Of a DNA stretch of 64,000 bases, positions 1-15,500 are shown piece after piece; positions within the stretch are counted from its first letter, which is position 1, and each line of letters starts with the position of its first letter. Source of the DNA: Schistosoma haematobium (Eukaryota; Platyhelminthes; Trematoda; Strigeidida; Schistosomatidae); NCBI RefSeq assembly GCF_000699445.3, contig NC_067200.1:15506510-15570509 (forward strand), read 5' to 3'. The notes under the pieces are model-generated. The model was not told where the DNA came from. It saw only the letters and a program-made list of their open reading frames with translations, and did no database searches. The translations under genes and the position numbers were made by a program.

Positions 1-53
1 TAGCTAAATGCCAATCAAGTATAGAACGTTCTTCTTTGGTTAAATACATATCT
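1..53 (-). CDS. KDM1A: KDM1 exon, return to oxidase domain (partial)
   Basis: Acceptor TTCCTTCAG, then [17 protein letters not shown], matching human DVYLSSRDRQILDWHFA. The exon runs off the left edge of the window, so its donor and all later catalytic exons are not visible. Confidence 0.9.
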
Positions 54-518
54 CTGAAGGAAAAGAAAGTAAAGCGACAGAACAAAGAACATGGATTGTG
101 TGAACAACCAAAAAGATTGTTAATGAGAAATTCATTGAAATAACAGAGAAAATCAGTGATAGGATGTTTGAACTTGTCCATACTAAAACGGATCGAGTCT
201 ATGATTGAAATAAATTCACACACTATCCATTTACACATATACAATAGTGACAATAGTAAATATTGATACCGGTCAAACTAAGGAATAAAACTAATAATGT
301 GGACAGTACAAAGGGAATTAGAAAAATACCAACTGTGACAGATAACAGAAACTGGCTTTCTTCCATTACACTTCAAACCTTGTTTTCCTATAATGTTTTA
401 ATCGTTCGGTTTCTCTTTAATTTCACTGTTTTATGGTAAATAATAAGAATTTAAATGGACAGCTTATCTCAAGTTTTATGATATTTCAGTCAGTTAGTCA
501 GTCAATCGATTGATCACA

Positions 519-570
<52 letters not shown>

Positions 571-3500
571 TGAACAGTGATACAACCCTGGGGGGAGTTA
601 ACCAAATCGAAATAGATAGGTGCGGAGGTAGTATTCAAGACTGTGACTCGATAGTTAAAAATCGAGCACTTTACAAACATTAAGCATGATAAAACTAAGA
701 AATATTTAATAATAAAGTTTATCGGATACAAGTTTACTCATGAATTTTTGAGTCATATTAGCTGTATATGGGCTGGTCAAACTAAAATGGAATGTTTATT
801 AAAAATGTACTCGGAAAAAATTACTGTGTTGAACTTTCAGTTAAGCATCTTAAATTAAGCTTAGATTTATACAAAAGTCGGAAATAGGTTCCCTTTATTG
901 ATAATTTTATTGTGTGTGTGATTCCTCTCCTAAGCTGGGGAAATATGGGAATTAAGTACGTAATTTTTGTCAGTAGGACATTTACAAAATATATTAATTT
1001 TTAAAAAAACCAAAATTTGTCACGTGACTATTCAGTCTGGGCAAAAAAGTTGATATAATGCTATTTATAAAGTAAAACCTTGTGGTCCTAAAGATTTACG
1101 TTCAAAATGAATAAAAAGATTGATTTCCTCACTCTATCAGTATGTTTCTTCAGTTTGTACATAATAACTGTATTTCCTGAGATATTTTTAGAGGACTTTT
1201 TAATGAAAATATTAAACCATGAATGACATGGCCAGAGTTGTACAGATTTGTCATTTTAGTGAATATATATGCATATACATTAAAAAAATAATTTGGTTGT
1301 CCCCACCTGAGTTCTCTTTCACAACATACGTATATATGTATGTATATACATAATTATTGATTATACTGATCAAATTATTTTCAAGGTTCAACAAATCTGA
1401 ATAATTTTATTTCAAAGTTCAATAATGTGTCAATTTATATTGCTTAATTCAGTGACATCAAGTAATTATCTATACTAATGAAGGGAGTGTTGAGCAGATT
1501 TTCAATTTGTAACCTAATAATAGCGGCTGGATATTTTGATCAAAGCAGAACGTTATCTATATCATAGTTATTATTCTTGTCTATGAAAGTTGTAGGACTA
1601 ATGAAGCCCACTGAATATATGCGAAATAGATATCTACAGAGGTTTTACCAACTTTTACAATTTCGTATAATTAAGTTTATTACTTGTAGCCAGTTTATGA
1701 AAAGTAACATTAAAAGTTTTTCTTTCATTTTACCAGTAGTGAAGTAAAACAAGTTTATATTGATAGCTCGCCTGATAAATAATCCAGCGGAGCTATTTAA
1801 GTTTCCTTTAAAACAAAAGCATGAATTACCATGTATTTTGGTAATCCCAGTAACGATAACAGAACAACTCACAATATTTCCTCATTAATCGAACCTTATA
1901 AGACCTATTTACCAATGATTACTTATTTAATACAATTTAGGAATATAAAATGTATTAATTTATTCTTATTTTCTAATTATCATCTTAAAAACATTCTTTA
2001 AAATCTCCAACATTTTCAGATACATATTCAAATAGCAATTTCCTCAAAACAAATATTATATTAAGCTAGCAGATGAGATTAAATTACCATATTTTTACGG
2101 ACTGCAATCTATGGTACACCCTTTATCACACGGTTGAAAATACATAGCCCTCTCAGCAAATACACTAAGTGGACAATGAAACTTTTCTTTAAAACGTGAG
2201 AATAATCCAAGAAGTTTATAAAATGGTAAGAAACATTTGTGGAGATAACACATTAAAGAAAATAGAGCCTCTCGATTGAGCCGATACATTTAGTAAGAGC
2301 CGTAAGGACTACGACGATGACACGAGGTCAAGATGACCATCCAATATCTGTGGTCTCTTGTGCTTAACGATTGTCGATTTGCAGTCCGATGGCTTTTGGT
2401 CAACTGAGTTAAAGATAGACATTATCTGTGAAAATTATATTTGAAATAATTTCAGCGATTGAAATTTTAATAATTCCAGCGTTCAGTCCAACAAACTTGT
2501 CTCTATATTCGGCGCTCAATTTTTGTCAAAATATTCGTTCTAATACTGATGAATATTCGTATGAATTAGAGATAATTGTCTGTGAATGCAATTTTATTGA
2601 AACATCAAATGACAGTCTAAATTCAACAGTCTTTTAAGAATGCTTCAAATAATGGAAACAATCTAAAATTACCAGATATTATAATCATTTAACATATATA
2701 TAGTTGCATGTACTTACTTCGGTGGTTCTTGAAGTAATATATCTAATTGCTTATTGACTTGAGACAGGGCAATTTGAAGTGGTTGAAATTTCTTCCAAGC
2801 TTCATGTAAATGACTAAGTAACTGGCGAACTTCGAATTGAGCGCTAACATTAAATACTGGTAACGAAGGACGTTGAGATAGATCAGTAGCGGAGGATAAT
2901 CTTACCGCATTGTTATCAGCTGATCTGGTGAAATCGTTATGAAAATGGGAAAAAGACGATTAGAGGAATCACCATAGTATATGTTATATAGAACAAATTG
3001 TCATAATACATTTACTTTTAAATATCAACCATTCTGCTTCTATGAAATCAAATTATTAATATTGATATTTCGATTTTTGCATAGTAGTTGCCTTTCCATT
3101 ATTTTTATGCACTCATAAATGTGTGGCTAGAAACGGTAGTTTTAGATGCGCTAGTGGGAACTTGGACTAGGCCCCCTAAAACTGCATTCCTACCGGCTGA
3201 ATCACAATGCCACTTTAGGGCACTGCGTAAATAACTGTGTTTTTTATTGTTTCCTTCACTATCTAATTTATCCATTATTTCAACTGTTATTAGTTGGATT
3301 TAATAATAATCCAGGATAATATGAACCTGAGCTGTACAGTTGGGCTATATGAGTTGTTTGGTAAATTCAGAGTAGCAGCTTCTTAAATAACATAACACTT
3401 AATAGTATTTCTATATTTCATTTTTTAATAACTACAATAAATTAAATATAAATTTTTCGTTCAACTTCGTAGTATGAATATCACAGCTGTGAGAAATTTA

Positions 3501-6500
3501 TTAGGTTTTGTAATTTACCATACGCTGTAGGTTTACAATTCAGTTGAATACTGTAAATTAGGAAGCGCTAGAGGCCACCGGTCTTATATTTGACTGTTGA
3601 CCGGATGTACTGAATGAGAAATTTCACAGTGTACTACATCCATCTTCATTTAACACGAACAATATACGCAAAAAAACTCTAATTGAACAAATAGACTTCG
3701 TCTATTTACTTTTATGCAAATATTTATGTATTGAGTTGCATATATATAGACTGGAAGAGAGCCAAAAACTTTTTAATACGTGGCAAAAAAGTCAACAATA
3801 AAATTAACTATGTGTAAACATATTCATCAGAGATCTCGAAATGAATTTTATGAATAATAACCAATAGGCCATGTATAGAACAAAAACGGTGAATCAATAG
3901 AAATTATGATCAATTATTGATTACTTTTGTGATCCATTTGATGAAGCTGATTCAATGACTAGTTTTCCATCTAGTTCAGTACTACTGGAACGAGGTGAAC
4001 ATGATGAATCATTGCGTACACGAGATTTATTTTGCGTAGGATTTTGTGTTTTAGATTGTTGAGTATAGTGATGGATTGGTGACGATTGGTTATTTAATGC
4101 TTTTGATGCTGAATGCCACTTTTCATAAGCTGCTTCAATATTTTTACGTTCAATAACCATCTATGGAAAAGAAATAAAGATTTGTACAAGATCTAGCCAA
4201 AAGTGGCTATAAATGTGGAAGACTGCAATTGAAAGATTGGGCATAACTCAAGAATGGTAAGTAGTATAATAATAGTTTATAGGTCAAAATAAAGCTTGTT
4301 ATAAGAGGGGTATAGATATACATAATCTAGCCATTGAATAGTTATACAATAAGAATATACGTATAATATTTGTCCATAGATAATTATCAAAAGTTACCAT
4401 TCATAATTCTCGTCGGGATGAGTAAATCAATCTACTTTTGACTTTTCTTCCCGTCATATCAGTATTCAAACCAAAGGCTAGCTGTGTTAGGGATTTTGAC
4501 TATACATATGGTGTAAAGGTCACAAATACCAAAGTAAACTATCTGTTAATTAGTTGAGATTTTAATTACAAATCTATGAATCAGTGATTATTAACCAAAG
4601 ACAGGTACCTACCAACCGATCTGACATTTCTTGTGTGCAACAAAGCAGAGAGATTAAATATTAAGTCCATGAATTTTATTAGCATGAAGTAATGTGATGA
4701 TATATAGAGCAGTAAGACTTCAACAATTCGTAACAAATGTAAGAGCGAAAGCTTAGTCATTCTCAAGAGAACTTTCACTACCGATGGAATGGATAAGTTC
4801 ATTTTAAACGTTGTCTGTATATAGAATTGCAAACGACCTTGGAATAAATAGGACAAGCAAACGTATTGAGGGAATAGAAAAAGTCGTCGTAGGAAATATG
4901 AATTATCGACTCGTAGAAAAATTTTGGCCCACAAAACTAAGGATTCAAATTGCGAAACTAGAAATAGATCATTTCCAAAGATTTTCGGATTGGTATTAAT
5001 TATAGATACTTAATTACTCTTGTTACTCCTTCTGGAGGAAAATAGCCCGCCCACTAAGTATAGCTAAGTATAGGTTAATTCAGTTGTTGTTAGGTAATAG
5101 CTCCTCATTTATAAAATTTACCATACAAGAATAAAACGAAAGATCGGCATTTTATAAATCGGTACAACGATATATTAAGCCCTCTAATTACATTCAAATG
5201 TGTACTTCATAAATTCTTCTACGTCCAAAAGGCGTGGAACGATTAAACACTCTAATATGAGGTCGATAATTTATGTAATAAGTGTCATAGTGTAAAAGTA
5301 AAAACAGAATGTTTTTATTAAGTTTTTACAAAAAGGAATTCGAGCTAAATTTTAGATCGAAGACGGAGAACTACACGAAGCTGTATTTTTTGACGCCTAC
5401 TTCAATATTTACACGAATAGAAATTGTATATACATTTAAATAAAACAAGTAGCATCTATATGATATTTGTTTACTGATTAACAAGTCGCTTTCACTAATT
5501 TCGATACAGACAATCGACAACTAACTGGTATAACTTAAGAAATACTACAATAATCAAAATAATCTATATAATCATATAAAACAATGGTAATTTTTATCTA
5601 AAGTTTTATCTAGATGTGCATTGATTAAGTCACTCGAATACTCAGTTATGATATGTTTATTATCATTTTTTAAAAACATATAGGTCATTAACTTGTTCTA
5701 CGTGTACAAAAATCCAGAGAGAAATAGGGTAAAGGTATTGTCTTCATTAAATACAAATAAACAAGAAAGCTATTAAAATCGGTTATTTAATTGTAAATAT
5801 GCAGTAATTAGAATCAAAAACATGCATTTCATCAATTACAAGTCGCATTGACAAGTTCAACAGAGAAATACATACAAATTTTTAAGGAGCAAAGTCGATT
5901 GTTATAAATAGTTCAAATTAGAAATATAAACTTTAAATCATTATGAATTAAAAATGCAGCGATCGTTATTACATGGTTTACATCATCTACGGAGTACGAG
6001 TGTATGTACTCAGATATTTAATTCATAATTTTTGTATAGGGACTGATGATGCTAATTAGCTGTCCAAACAAAAATAGGTAGAGTTGGATTCAGACTTACA
6101 ATTTCTTGATTACAAAAACGGTTGTTTAAATTTCTAGGCAACCATTCCACTGATTACAATGAGAAATAAAGGAAATTGAATATAATTTTCACATAGACTT
6201 TAATTTCTAATGGGAGAAAGAGCATGTATATACTTGCTCATTCAATTAGTTAATTAATTTTGCAGTGAGCAGAACAATAAATTAAGAAATTTGCCATCTT
6301 TCCTACCCTGAAAGTTCTTCCGAAAGTGGCAATCGGATATGAAACTAAAAGCCCGGGTAAAGAACACATATTCGTCTGAATATAAGTCGGAATTTCTTTA
6401 CATTAATTTACAAGATTCCATCGACATTTCTAGAGGTGATCGGAGAAAAAAAACAAGAGACAGAAAGATCTCTTTCACATCAATGAATGGTCAGTTAGAA

Positions 6501-9500
6501 AAACCATTATTTATTATTTCTTCAATAATTCGTGCAAAAATAATAAATTGTGATAATATCAATATCATGGGATACAATCAATTCTTTTTTGTAATACACT
6601 CATCCTTCTTTTTTATTAACTCACCTGATCTAATAGAGAATTTTTACGATCTAATAATTGTGAGATCAATTTACGATGTGTTATTTTCAACTGTATTTTA
6701 TGCTTTTCTTGATATCTATAATTTTAAAAAAAGAGGATAAGAATTATAGAAATTTCTTAAGAAAATAGAAAACAAGTTATTATTAAGACAACAATAGGAG
6801 GCATTGAACATATGAAGAAAACTGTAGTAGAGGTAATACGAGGAAAAAGAAGAATATAACAAGGTGTGTTTTGTACAGACTTATATAATTTTCATTAAGA
6901 ACTGACATTCAATTATAGTTGGAAGGAACCAATGAAAAATGGGGAGAATCGAACAAATGGTTTGTCCAAGTATGGGACTTCTCAATGATGTGTATGAATC
7001 TACAACTACATAGACGAGATCGAACCCAATAAGTCATCATGAAGTTGAATCAAATGGTCAACATTTTGAACATCAACTAATTTTTTGATGTAGCCTAGCT
7101 CTTATCTAATGTAAAAGGTGGCACATCGTTGTACAATCAACTGTTTGTTTACTCTAAACACAGGTCAAAACATTCAACTGCTATAATATTAAAAAAATCA
7201 TTTTGTACGCGTGCTAAAGAATACTGACCCTTATGAGAATATGGTGATTTATTTTACTTTCAATTATAGTGGTGCTTACTGGTGTCAAACTAGAACTAAA
7301 CGGCTATTTAGTACACTTTTCAATGATTCTCTACCTAAATTTCATTCAATGAAGAGAATTATATTCAAAAATAAACTATGGCGGGATTATAATTATTGTT
7401 CCTAACGAAAAAATAATAATAATAATGTTATGTTAATTAATAGAAATTATTATACGAAATTAGGAAAAAAAGTGGAAGAAATAATCAAATGAAAACTGTT
7501 AAAATTCACTTTTATGTAGTACACTTAATCTGTTCTGAATTCATCATTAATATTGGACATGTATTAAAGTAACTATTATATTCCTATCTTTGACTAACCT
7601 TAAAACAACTATTTAATTTTTACAATGAGAAGATAAATTTGAATACTATGCTTGATTGGCAACATAGTAAAAATACAGTTAAGTTCGAAAGTACTGAAAT
7701 GTATAATGTGTATCACTTTCTGAACAAAATACAGAGCACCACTAGGTTTGACCTTGAATGTTAGTATAGACACTAAGATGTAAATACATCCAAATGACGA
7801 GTATCATAAATGTTAAATGCTAGCCAGATTTGATTTAAAATAAGTTCAAGTCAATTGGTTGTACTTAATTACTTAAATGTAATGTTAATAATATTCTCAA
7901 GATGACTTCTGTTAAACGTTCTGGCAATGTCCTTTAATTTATACACATAGTTCCCTTTATTATTTTAAAGAGAGTAGGAACAAAGGTTGGTGCAGAGTAA
8001 TATGAATTCATTTTATTTCGTTAGGTTCTCATCAGCTGCTTACAACCTAAAATATTTGAAATTCAACGTTATTATAGATATTGACATACTTATACAACAG
8101 AGGGCGATGAAGGATGAATATATGTAACATAATGTGGTAAAGATTTCGTTAGAGTTAATGAGGTCATAAAATGTTGTTTCGAATATATAGAGTTTGGGAG
8201 GGAAGGTTCCAGAAAATTGAAATAGTGATTAGAAATCATGGAATTAAAACACATTAGACGATTATGTAATGAAGTAACTGAAGATAGATTAATGTTAATA
8301 AAGAGAGATATGAATTGAAATTGGTCAGTTATGAATGATGTAATTATAAAATTCAGAAAGAGTTGAAATGACGTAATAAAAATAAATAAAATAAAAGGGG
8401 GTGGGGTGAATGTTACCAGGGCAAAGAAAGGTCTATTACTGTTTCTTTTTGTATACAAAGATCTGGTTTTAAACGTTTGATTGCTATTGCTTCCGCGAAT
8501 TTCAAAAGGTTTGAATTTGATTGTTTGTTGATCACCTTGAAGGACTTCAGTATATCGACTTCGTGTCCTGTGTCAAGGAGATGTCTTACGACAGCGCTGC
8601 TAAATGCTTTTAGTCCGGTTGATCTCAAATTGTTCGGAATATGTTCTTTGAATCGGACGTAGGCTCTCCTTTCTGTTCTACTAATGTAACTGCTTTGGCA
8701 GATACATGTAAATTTGTATACACAGTTGGTGGTAACATGAAAAGGATACCAACAACAATACTATATACCGACAAACCGATGGTGTAGCAATGGGAAGTCC
8801 GTTAGGCGCCGTCCTAGCAGACATTTTCATGGCTAACCTCGAAAGAACCAAGCTCAAAGGAGCGATTGATGAAATGATGTATTATTCGAGGTATGTTGAT
8901 GATACATTCATCTTATGTAATAATCAACAACATGCAACAAATCTTTTAAAGTTTTTCAATAAAGCTCATCCAAATATTCATTTCACTATGGTACATGAAA
9001 AAGAAAACATGTTCCATTTCCTCGATATAGCGATAAAACGAAGAAAGGATGGCACAGTTCAACGCTCAGTTTATAAGAAAGACACATGGAATGGTATTTA
9101 TGTCAATTTCAACAGCTTTTGTCCAATCAATTATAAAAGGCACTTGTCAAAACACTGTTTCATAGAACAGAAAGAATATGTACTGCGGATACAATAGAAG
9201 AGGAAATTATGAATGTTAAAAAGTGTTTAAGAAATAACGGATACCCATTGAAATTCATCGAGAAATATGGAAAACGTGAAGATAAAATACCCAAAGAAAC
9301 TACGGTGAATAAAAAACCTGTTTTTATTCAACTCAAGTTCAAAGGCGATAATGTCACAGGGTCAATCAATATGAGACTAAAAACTGCACTGACAAAAACA
9401 TATCCTGCAGCTAAATTGATTGTCCTGTCCAAAACGACATGTTCTTTGACACAATCAAAGGTCGACAGGTATCCCTTTCATGTTACCACCAACTGTGTAT

Positions 9501-12500
9501 ACAAATTTACATGTATCTGCCAAAGCAGTTACATTAGTAGAACAGAAAGGAGAGCCTACGTCCGATTCAAAGAACATATTCCGAACAATTTGAGATCAAC
9601 CGGACTAAAAGCATTTAGCAGCGCTGTCGTAAGACATCTCCTTGACACAGGACACGAAGTCGATATACTGAAGTCCTTCAAGGTGATCAACAAACAATCA
9701 AATTCAAACCTTTTGAAATTCGCGGAAGCAATAGCAATCAAACGTTTAAAACCAGATCTTTGTATACAAAAAGAAACAGTAATAAACCTTTCTTTGCCCT
9801 GGTAACATTCACCCCACCCCCTTTTATTTTATTTATTTTTATTACGTCATTTCAACTCTTTCTGAATTTTATAATTACATCATTCATAACTGACCAATTT
9901 CAATTCATATCTCTCTTTATTAACATTAATCTATCTTCAGTTACTTCATTACATAATCGTCTAATGTGTTTTAATTCCATGATTTCTAATCACTATTTCA
10001 ATTTTCTGGAACCTTCCCTCCCAAACTCTATATATTCGAAACAACATTTTATGACCTCATTAACTCTAACGAAATCTTTACCACATTATGTTACATATAT
10101 TCATCCTTCATCGCCCTCTGTTGTATAAGTATGTCAATATCTATAATAACGTTGAATTTCAAATATTTTAGGTTGTAAGCAGCTGATGAGAACCTAACGA
10201 AATAAAATGAATTCATATTACTCTGCACCAACCTTTGTTCTTACTTCCTTTAATTCAGTCGAGATAATTTTGCTTTAAGGATCATAGTATTTTATTTCAC
10301 ATAACAGTTTTCATTTCAGAAAATTTTAATAGCCAGAAGGATTTTGTAAAATTAAATTGACAAACGTAAAGAAATCGAGAATCTTATCAATACACTGTGA
10401 CTTAAAGGTATACTTCAAATATAAAGCATATGTGCATATATACATATCTACACTTATAATCACAGCTGATTTACATATAAAAACCCATAACTATAGACTA
10501 AACATTTTCGGGAATATCGGATTTAAGATTATACGAATAAATTAACGCTGTGAAGTTTCAAACGATGGATTTTAAAAATGAAGAAGAAAATAATTTAATT
10601 ATTTTTTGGTTAATCCATTTAAGAATGTCAATTTTAATTTGACAGACTACGAAACTGCCTTATCATACAATCTATTAGTATATAAATGACTAGATTTCTG
10701 AAAGTTAAGGCCTTTACTAAGAAGAAATGGAGCTAAACACACTGTTGTGAAAAAAAAACAGAACCATGATCTATTTAGATAGCCACACAAGTAAATAATC
10801 CAAACACACGATCAAAAATAATAATAAATAAAAGTTCTAGCTAATTACAAAGAGAATGAAAATTTTGTATTTCGATAAGTTCTTAAAATTTGACGAAAAT
10901 ATGCTCAATGAACACATCAACAATATGTTGATCAAAATAACTACAAAGTTATCTAAGCAAACATTTAGTTATCTACTGGTACAAACTTGTTTGAAAGAAC
11001 AAAACGAAACACTACACATTGAAAATACTTTGAAGCAATTTATAATATGGTTGCAAGATGTTATACTTACAGAGTTTATTTATATGAAACACAATCACAT
11101 CAGTTGCCCACTACTTTAGTATCATGTGTACCCCATCTCTGAACTGTAGCTCATCATATAACTACTATAAACCTATTTGTCTTATTATATTAACTCCACA
11201 TAATTTCAATTTTCACTACCCAACTCAATTTTTCGATTGTGTATATTATCTGCTACATTTTGATAGCACAAATCCGACTCAGTGGAATAAGAATAATATG
11301 TATACCGGAAAAGCTGAAAGTCGAATGTCCCATTCTATGTGAGATTGTAGGTGAAAACTAATAAATTTCAAACTAAGACGAAATATCTGTCTAATGATGC
11401 CTGATGTATATACATATATATATATCAATTCATGGATCTTATCTAACGAAGAAACCAATTTAGATGTCACGAAAAACAAGTCAATAAAATCAAATATTTG
11501 TTAGGAATAGCTGTTTTTTCTGGAAAATTCAAGCCGAAATAGAAACAAACGACAGTGAAAAATCTCACCAATCATCAAACTAGCTCAACATCGGGATACA
11601 TATCATATTTAGATAGACAAACATAGTACACATAGAAAAAAACGTTTAGCATGGTTTCCATCCTAAAGCGAATTGAAATAATACAAGAAAAATAACCATG
11701 CTAACTTCAGAACTATAATCAACTAATGTCAGAAGAAATACAGGAAAGTATGGTAATCCTGGGAATTTAACACTATTTATCTCACAAAACGCTTCCAATC
11801 TGCTTATTTTTTTATCAGAAAGGGATTATTCGGGAAATCTCCAAGTAAGGTATACTTACGAACACATGAAAACTAATTAAACTATTTCACTTATCTAAAT
11901 AAAAGAAAAACAATAAGGCATTTCATGTATACAAAAATAACTCCAAGTATGTGGTGCTAATTACTAAGCAGACATTAAAAATAACAATAATAACAATAAT
12001 AATAAGCAAATTATCCGACACACAACTTACTTAATTAACAATTCAATAACTTGACCTAATGATAAAGGAATTTCAACGCCCGAATCAAGAACTAATGAAT
12101 CTAATCCTTTAGAATGGCATACATAAGCAGCTGTGCCTAAAAGACGATTGAATTCTTCTTCAATTTGTTCATCAAGATCACGGTTTATTAAATGACCTTG
12201 TGAGTCATATAGCGAGCAATCGGTATTGATTGGAAGCAAATTTAATGATAATTGACGTACCAATATAGCTACAGGATTTGCAGCTAAAAGAGAAACGAGA
12301 AATACATTTATACTGACAAAATAATTGTTGGTATTATTACTAGTAGCAGATAATCCAAAATAAATGAAAGGCTAATCAAAGCACATGTCAGTTGGTTAAT
12401 GAGGATTTGAAAAAAATACTTTCTTGTTGATCATGTATAACTAGCGATAAGAGGATTTTCTTTTCTTGGAAAATAAGATAGAATTGTTAGGTATACTCAC

Positions 12501-15500
12501 TAAAAAAGGATTATCATCATTATTATTATTACTTCCGTAACTCATTAAATTTGCATTTAGTAAAATTTTCTATTTGTATCTATGCAAACTATCAAACAAT
12601 TATAGAATTATTCTAATTAACTTAGTAATGAAGTGTTAGCAAATATATGTTAATTAATAAGTGAATCAGCAGTGACTTAGTGGCTAGATGATTTAACTAT
12701 TAACAAATAAACTGTTGATTCGGGCCCGCACTTCACTTTGGTTCAAAATGCTTAAAGAAATTAAGAAATATGACTTAGGTATAAGTAAATATATATTTTT
12801 ACATGATGATTACTGAGTTATTTTGATCAATTTAAGTGGTATAAATGAATAAAATATAATCTTTTTCTAATAATATTGGACGATCAACTTAGTTTACACC
12901 ATACGTCATGTTTTATATCGATAATAATAATAATAGTGATAGTAGTATGGAAGTGAATACTCAAAATTGTTTATACACTGACACAAAACTTTAAATCGAG
13001 CGGAACAGATAGACCAACCGGAATACTAATTCAAAAGGGATGTGAACTAAATTAACTTATTAGAAATTAGGTTAAATTTCCAATGTTCAGAAAATCAAAT
13101 AACTTATGGTTTAAATCGAATTTAAGACAATTTTAAATTAAAAAGTTATAATTAAATAATGATTAGTCGTTTATGTAAGAATCACATAACTCGAACGATG
13201 AATATTGGTAAAAACTGAGGTATTAGTGTTTGTGACTAACTGATGAAATCTGTTTATTCACTGAGTTTTTTAGGGAGTTGTACAAGTCACCAACCAACAA
13301 ACAGGCAATATTTTTTTGAAGAAATATGTCAGTTTCTGGATATATACGTTACACTGAATAAAATACAATTAAATACAGACCATGTTTCCATATATAACTA
13401 AATTTGATTAGTAATATTGTAGTGGGTGAACGCTTAGATGGGGAAGATCAATTTATTATTTGATGCAAAACCACAGTGCTTTCGTAAAGTATGAAAACCA
13501 CACCTCAAATACATAATTTGCACATCTTCCATCAGTTGTCCTTTACATGCTTCATGATTCCTTCAATGTTGTTTTTATTCCAATTCCTTTCTGTTTCTCT
13601 TTCAGTTTTTTTCAGTTCAATCTCAACCCTCTTTTGACAGGTGTACCACTTTTGGTTAGCATTACATACTACTTATACGTCAACATAAGTAGCACACATC
13701 ACAATATGACTACGAACAGAAAACCCAAACCAAGAGTTTCTTAGCAAGACTGGATTAACTCAAAAATATCTATCACATCTACATAAAGACTAAATAATTA
13801 TTGGTAGCATCGACCATCAATTCACTAGTTGACATCAGTCTATAAAAATCTGTTGATCCTGTTTGATGTAAACGATCATTGAAGTTTTGAGACAAATATA
13901 TGACAGTTCGTCTAAGAAAAACGGGTATTCAGCGATTACAAAAAGCCCACCGGGACCTGATTTTATATTTGCTAACATTCATTACAGTGCCATGTCTGTT
14001 ACGTCGTGGAAACATATTCTCCCAGATATTCGAACGGACATCATTAGATGTAGCATACAGAGACGTTGCCACTGTTGAGTTATTATCACCACAGATATAG
14101 AATGATACAGCATGTAGTAAAAATCAATCCTGAATAGACAACGATTCTATAAATTGGGGACAAATGAACACTGAATTAAAACAAACTTAAGCAAGAACAA
14201 AATTTGACATATGTAGAGTTGTATACTCACATAAACCTGTGACAACCATGGCCCCAAGTTCAGCTTGATATCCACCTTTTCTACAAGTCCATATTCGACC
14301 TCCAACACGATCCTGAAGAATAAAAGTGATACTTAATTTGAAATATTGCTACGTTAAGAGTAATATCTAATTGTAAAACTGAATCCTCGAAATTTGTTAC
14401 GACTACTGACGTAATCACATGTCATATAAAAAGAAATATTAAGTATATTCCATTGATATCAATTTTAACATGTAGAAAATGGGTGGCAAAAAAATCAAGT
14501 ACATAATGAGATTATATCTTGGGATCATTATTACCATTAATGAAGAGGTTTTGAAGAGTACGTTTTAAACTATGGGTTGTATTTGTCATAGATTGACATT
14601 TAAAGTAACATTAAAAAAGCAGAATATAGCAACTGATGTTAACACTTATCTGCGACAGACTCTACTTCGATGATAACTGACTGACTGAGTAGCAACAACC
14701 TCACTAGGAATTGAACCCTTACTAAAATTAAATATACTTATTCAACAGAAAACTGATCGCGTTAAAGAATATTGTAATTTTATAAAAGAAACAACAGGGA
14801 AAGTAGTTACTGAAACATACACGAGATTCTAAAATAGTAACTTTGGCACCAAAATAAGTCAGTTGTCTTGCTGCAATTAGGCCAGAAATACCAGCACCAA
14901 TTATAATAAAATGAGGAGTTGTCAGTGACGTAGATGATGAACTAAGTGGTAATGTACTGGCAGAAGGAGAATTGTTAGCACGACGCGTTGCTGCTAGAGC
15001 TTTCTCAGCTGCAGCTCTTCTGGGTGTTAGTTGGACATCTGATTTGTCTAATATTTCCATAGGCGATCCTAGGAAAGTTGCAGTGGTAGCAGGATCAGCA
15101 GTACGAGATGAATTCACATGTGTTAAGGGTGGAGATATAATTTTAAATATGCCAAAGTTGATATATCCATATCTAGACGAAAAACCAATGAAAAAAGGTA
15201 AATCATCATTAGAAGTCAGTTGAGTTAATCAATTTGTCTTCACTGGCACATTATGTATTGGGTTAACGACTTGACATTTATCACATAATTAACCTATTGG
15301 TATTTTTTATGGCTACTTTCCACATTTAGTGACAAACATTGATGTTTATTATCACAATGCATCAGTTAGCTCGAAATTAAAACTATGGTCTAACTTATAT
15401 GCCCTTAAACTCGCCATAGATACCTTATTTTATGAAGTTTAGGGTTCATCGATCTTCCGTAAAAATACTTCCTGTTTGTAGTAATCGGTTCGTCTTATCT

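Larger units (their letters stand above)
54..2717. other. KDM1 intron
   Basis: Non-coding on the KDM1 frame. It contains the (TA)n tract and copy A of the 588-bp direct repeat. Apart from these I see only A+T-rich sequence. Confidence 0.7.
7973..10246 (+). mobile_element. Penelope-like element with inverted 3'-end duplication
   Basis: The central part (8751-9465) and right arm (9466-10246) form one plus-strand element that is 5'-truncated inside its reverse transcriptase. The left arm (7973-8750) is a reverse-complement copy of the right arm, differing at only a few positions (for example VIDLSLPW versus VINLSLPW). Penelope-like elements are known for terminal repeats in direct or inverted partial arrangements, for a GIY-YIG endonuclease and for hammerhead motifs in those repeats; all three are seen here. 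It sits in a KDM1 intron, antisense to the gene. Confidence 0.88.

Noticed and set aside
498..731. 77-codon frame with Tyr-Ile repeats
   Set aside because: Generated by the (TA)n microsatellite; no other support.
2095..2289. 64-codon minus-strand frame as a KDM1 exon
   Set aside because: An identical copy lies at 15822-16016, and the flanking KDM1 exons already join in phase without it. It belongs to the repeat.
6045..6075. CTGATGATG as a further hammerhead
   Set aside because: No GAAA box or formable stems follow.
8090..8458. 122-codon frame as a gene, also seen at 9760-10128
   Set aside because: Lies in the 3' untranslated region of the Penelope-like arms, mirrored in both; open by chance.
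13887..14100. Overlapping plus-strand frames as an intronic gene
   Set aside because: No recognisable domain, start context or splice signals.
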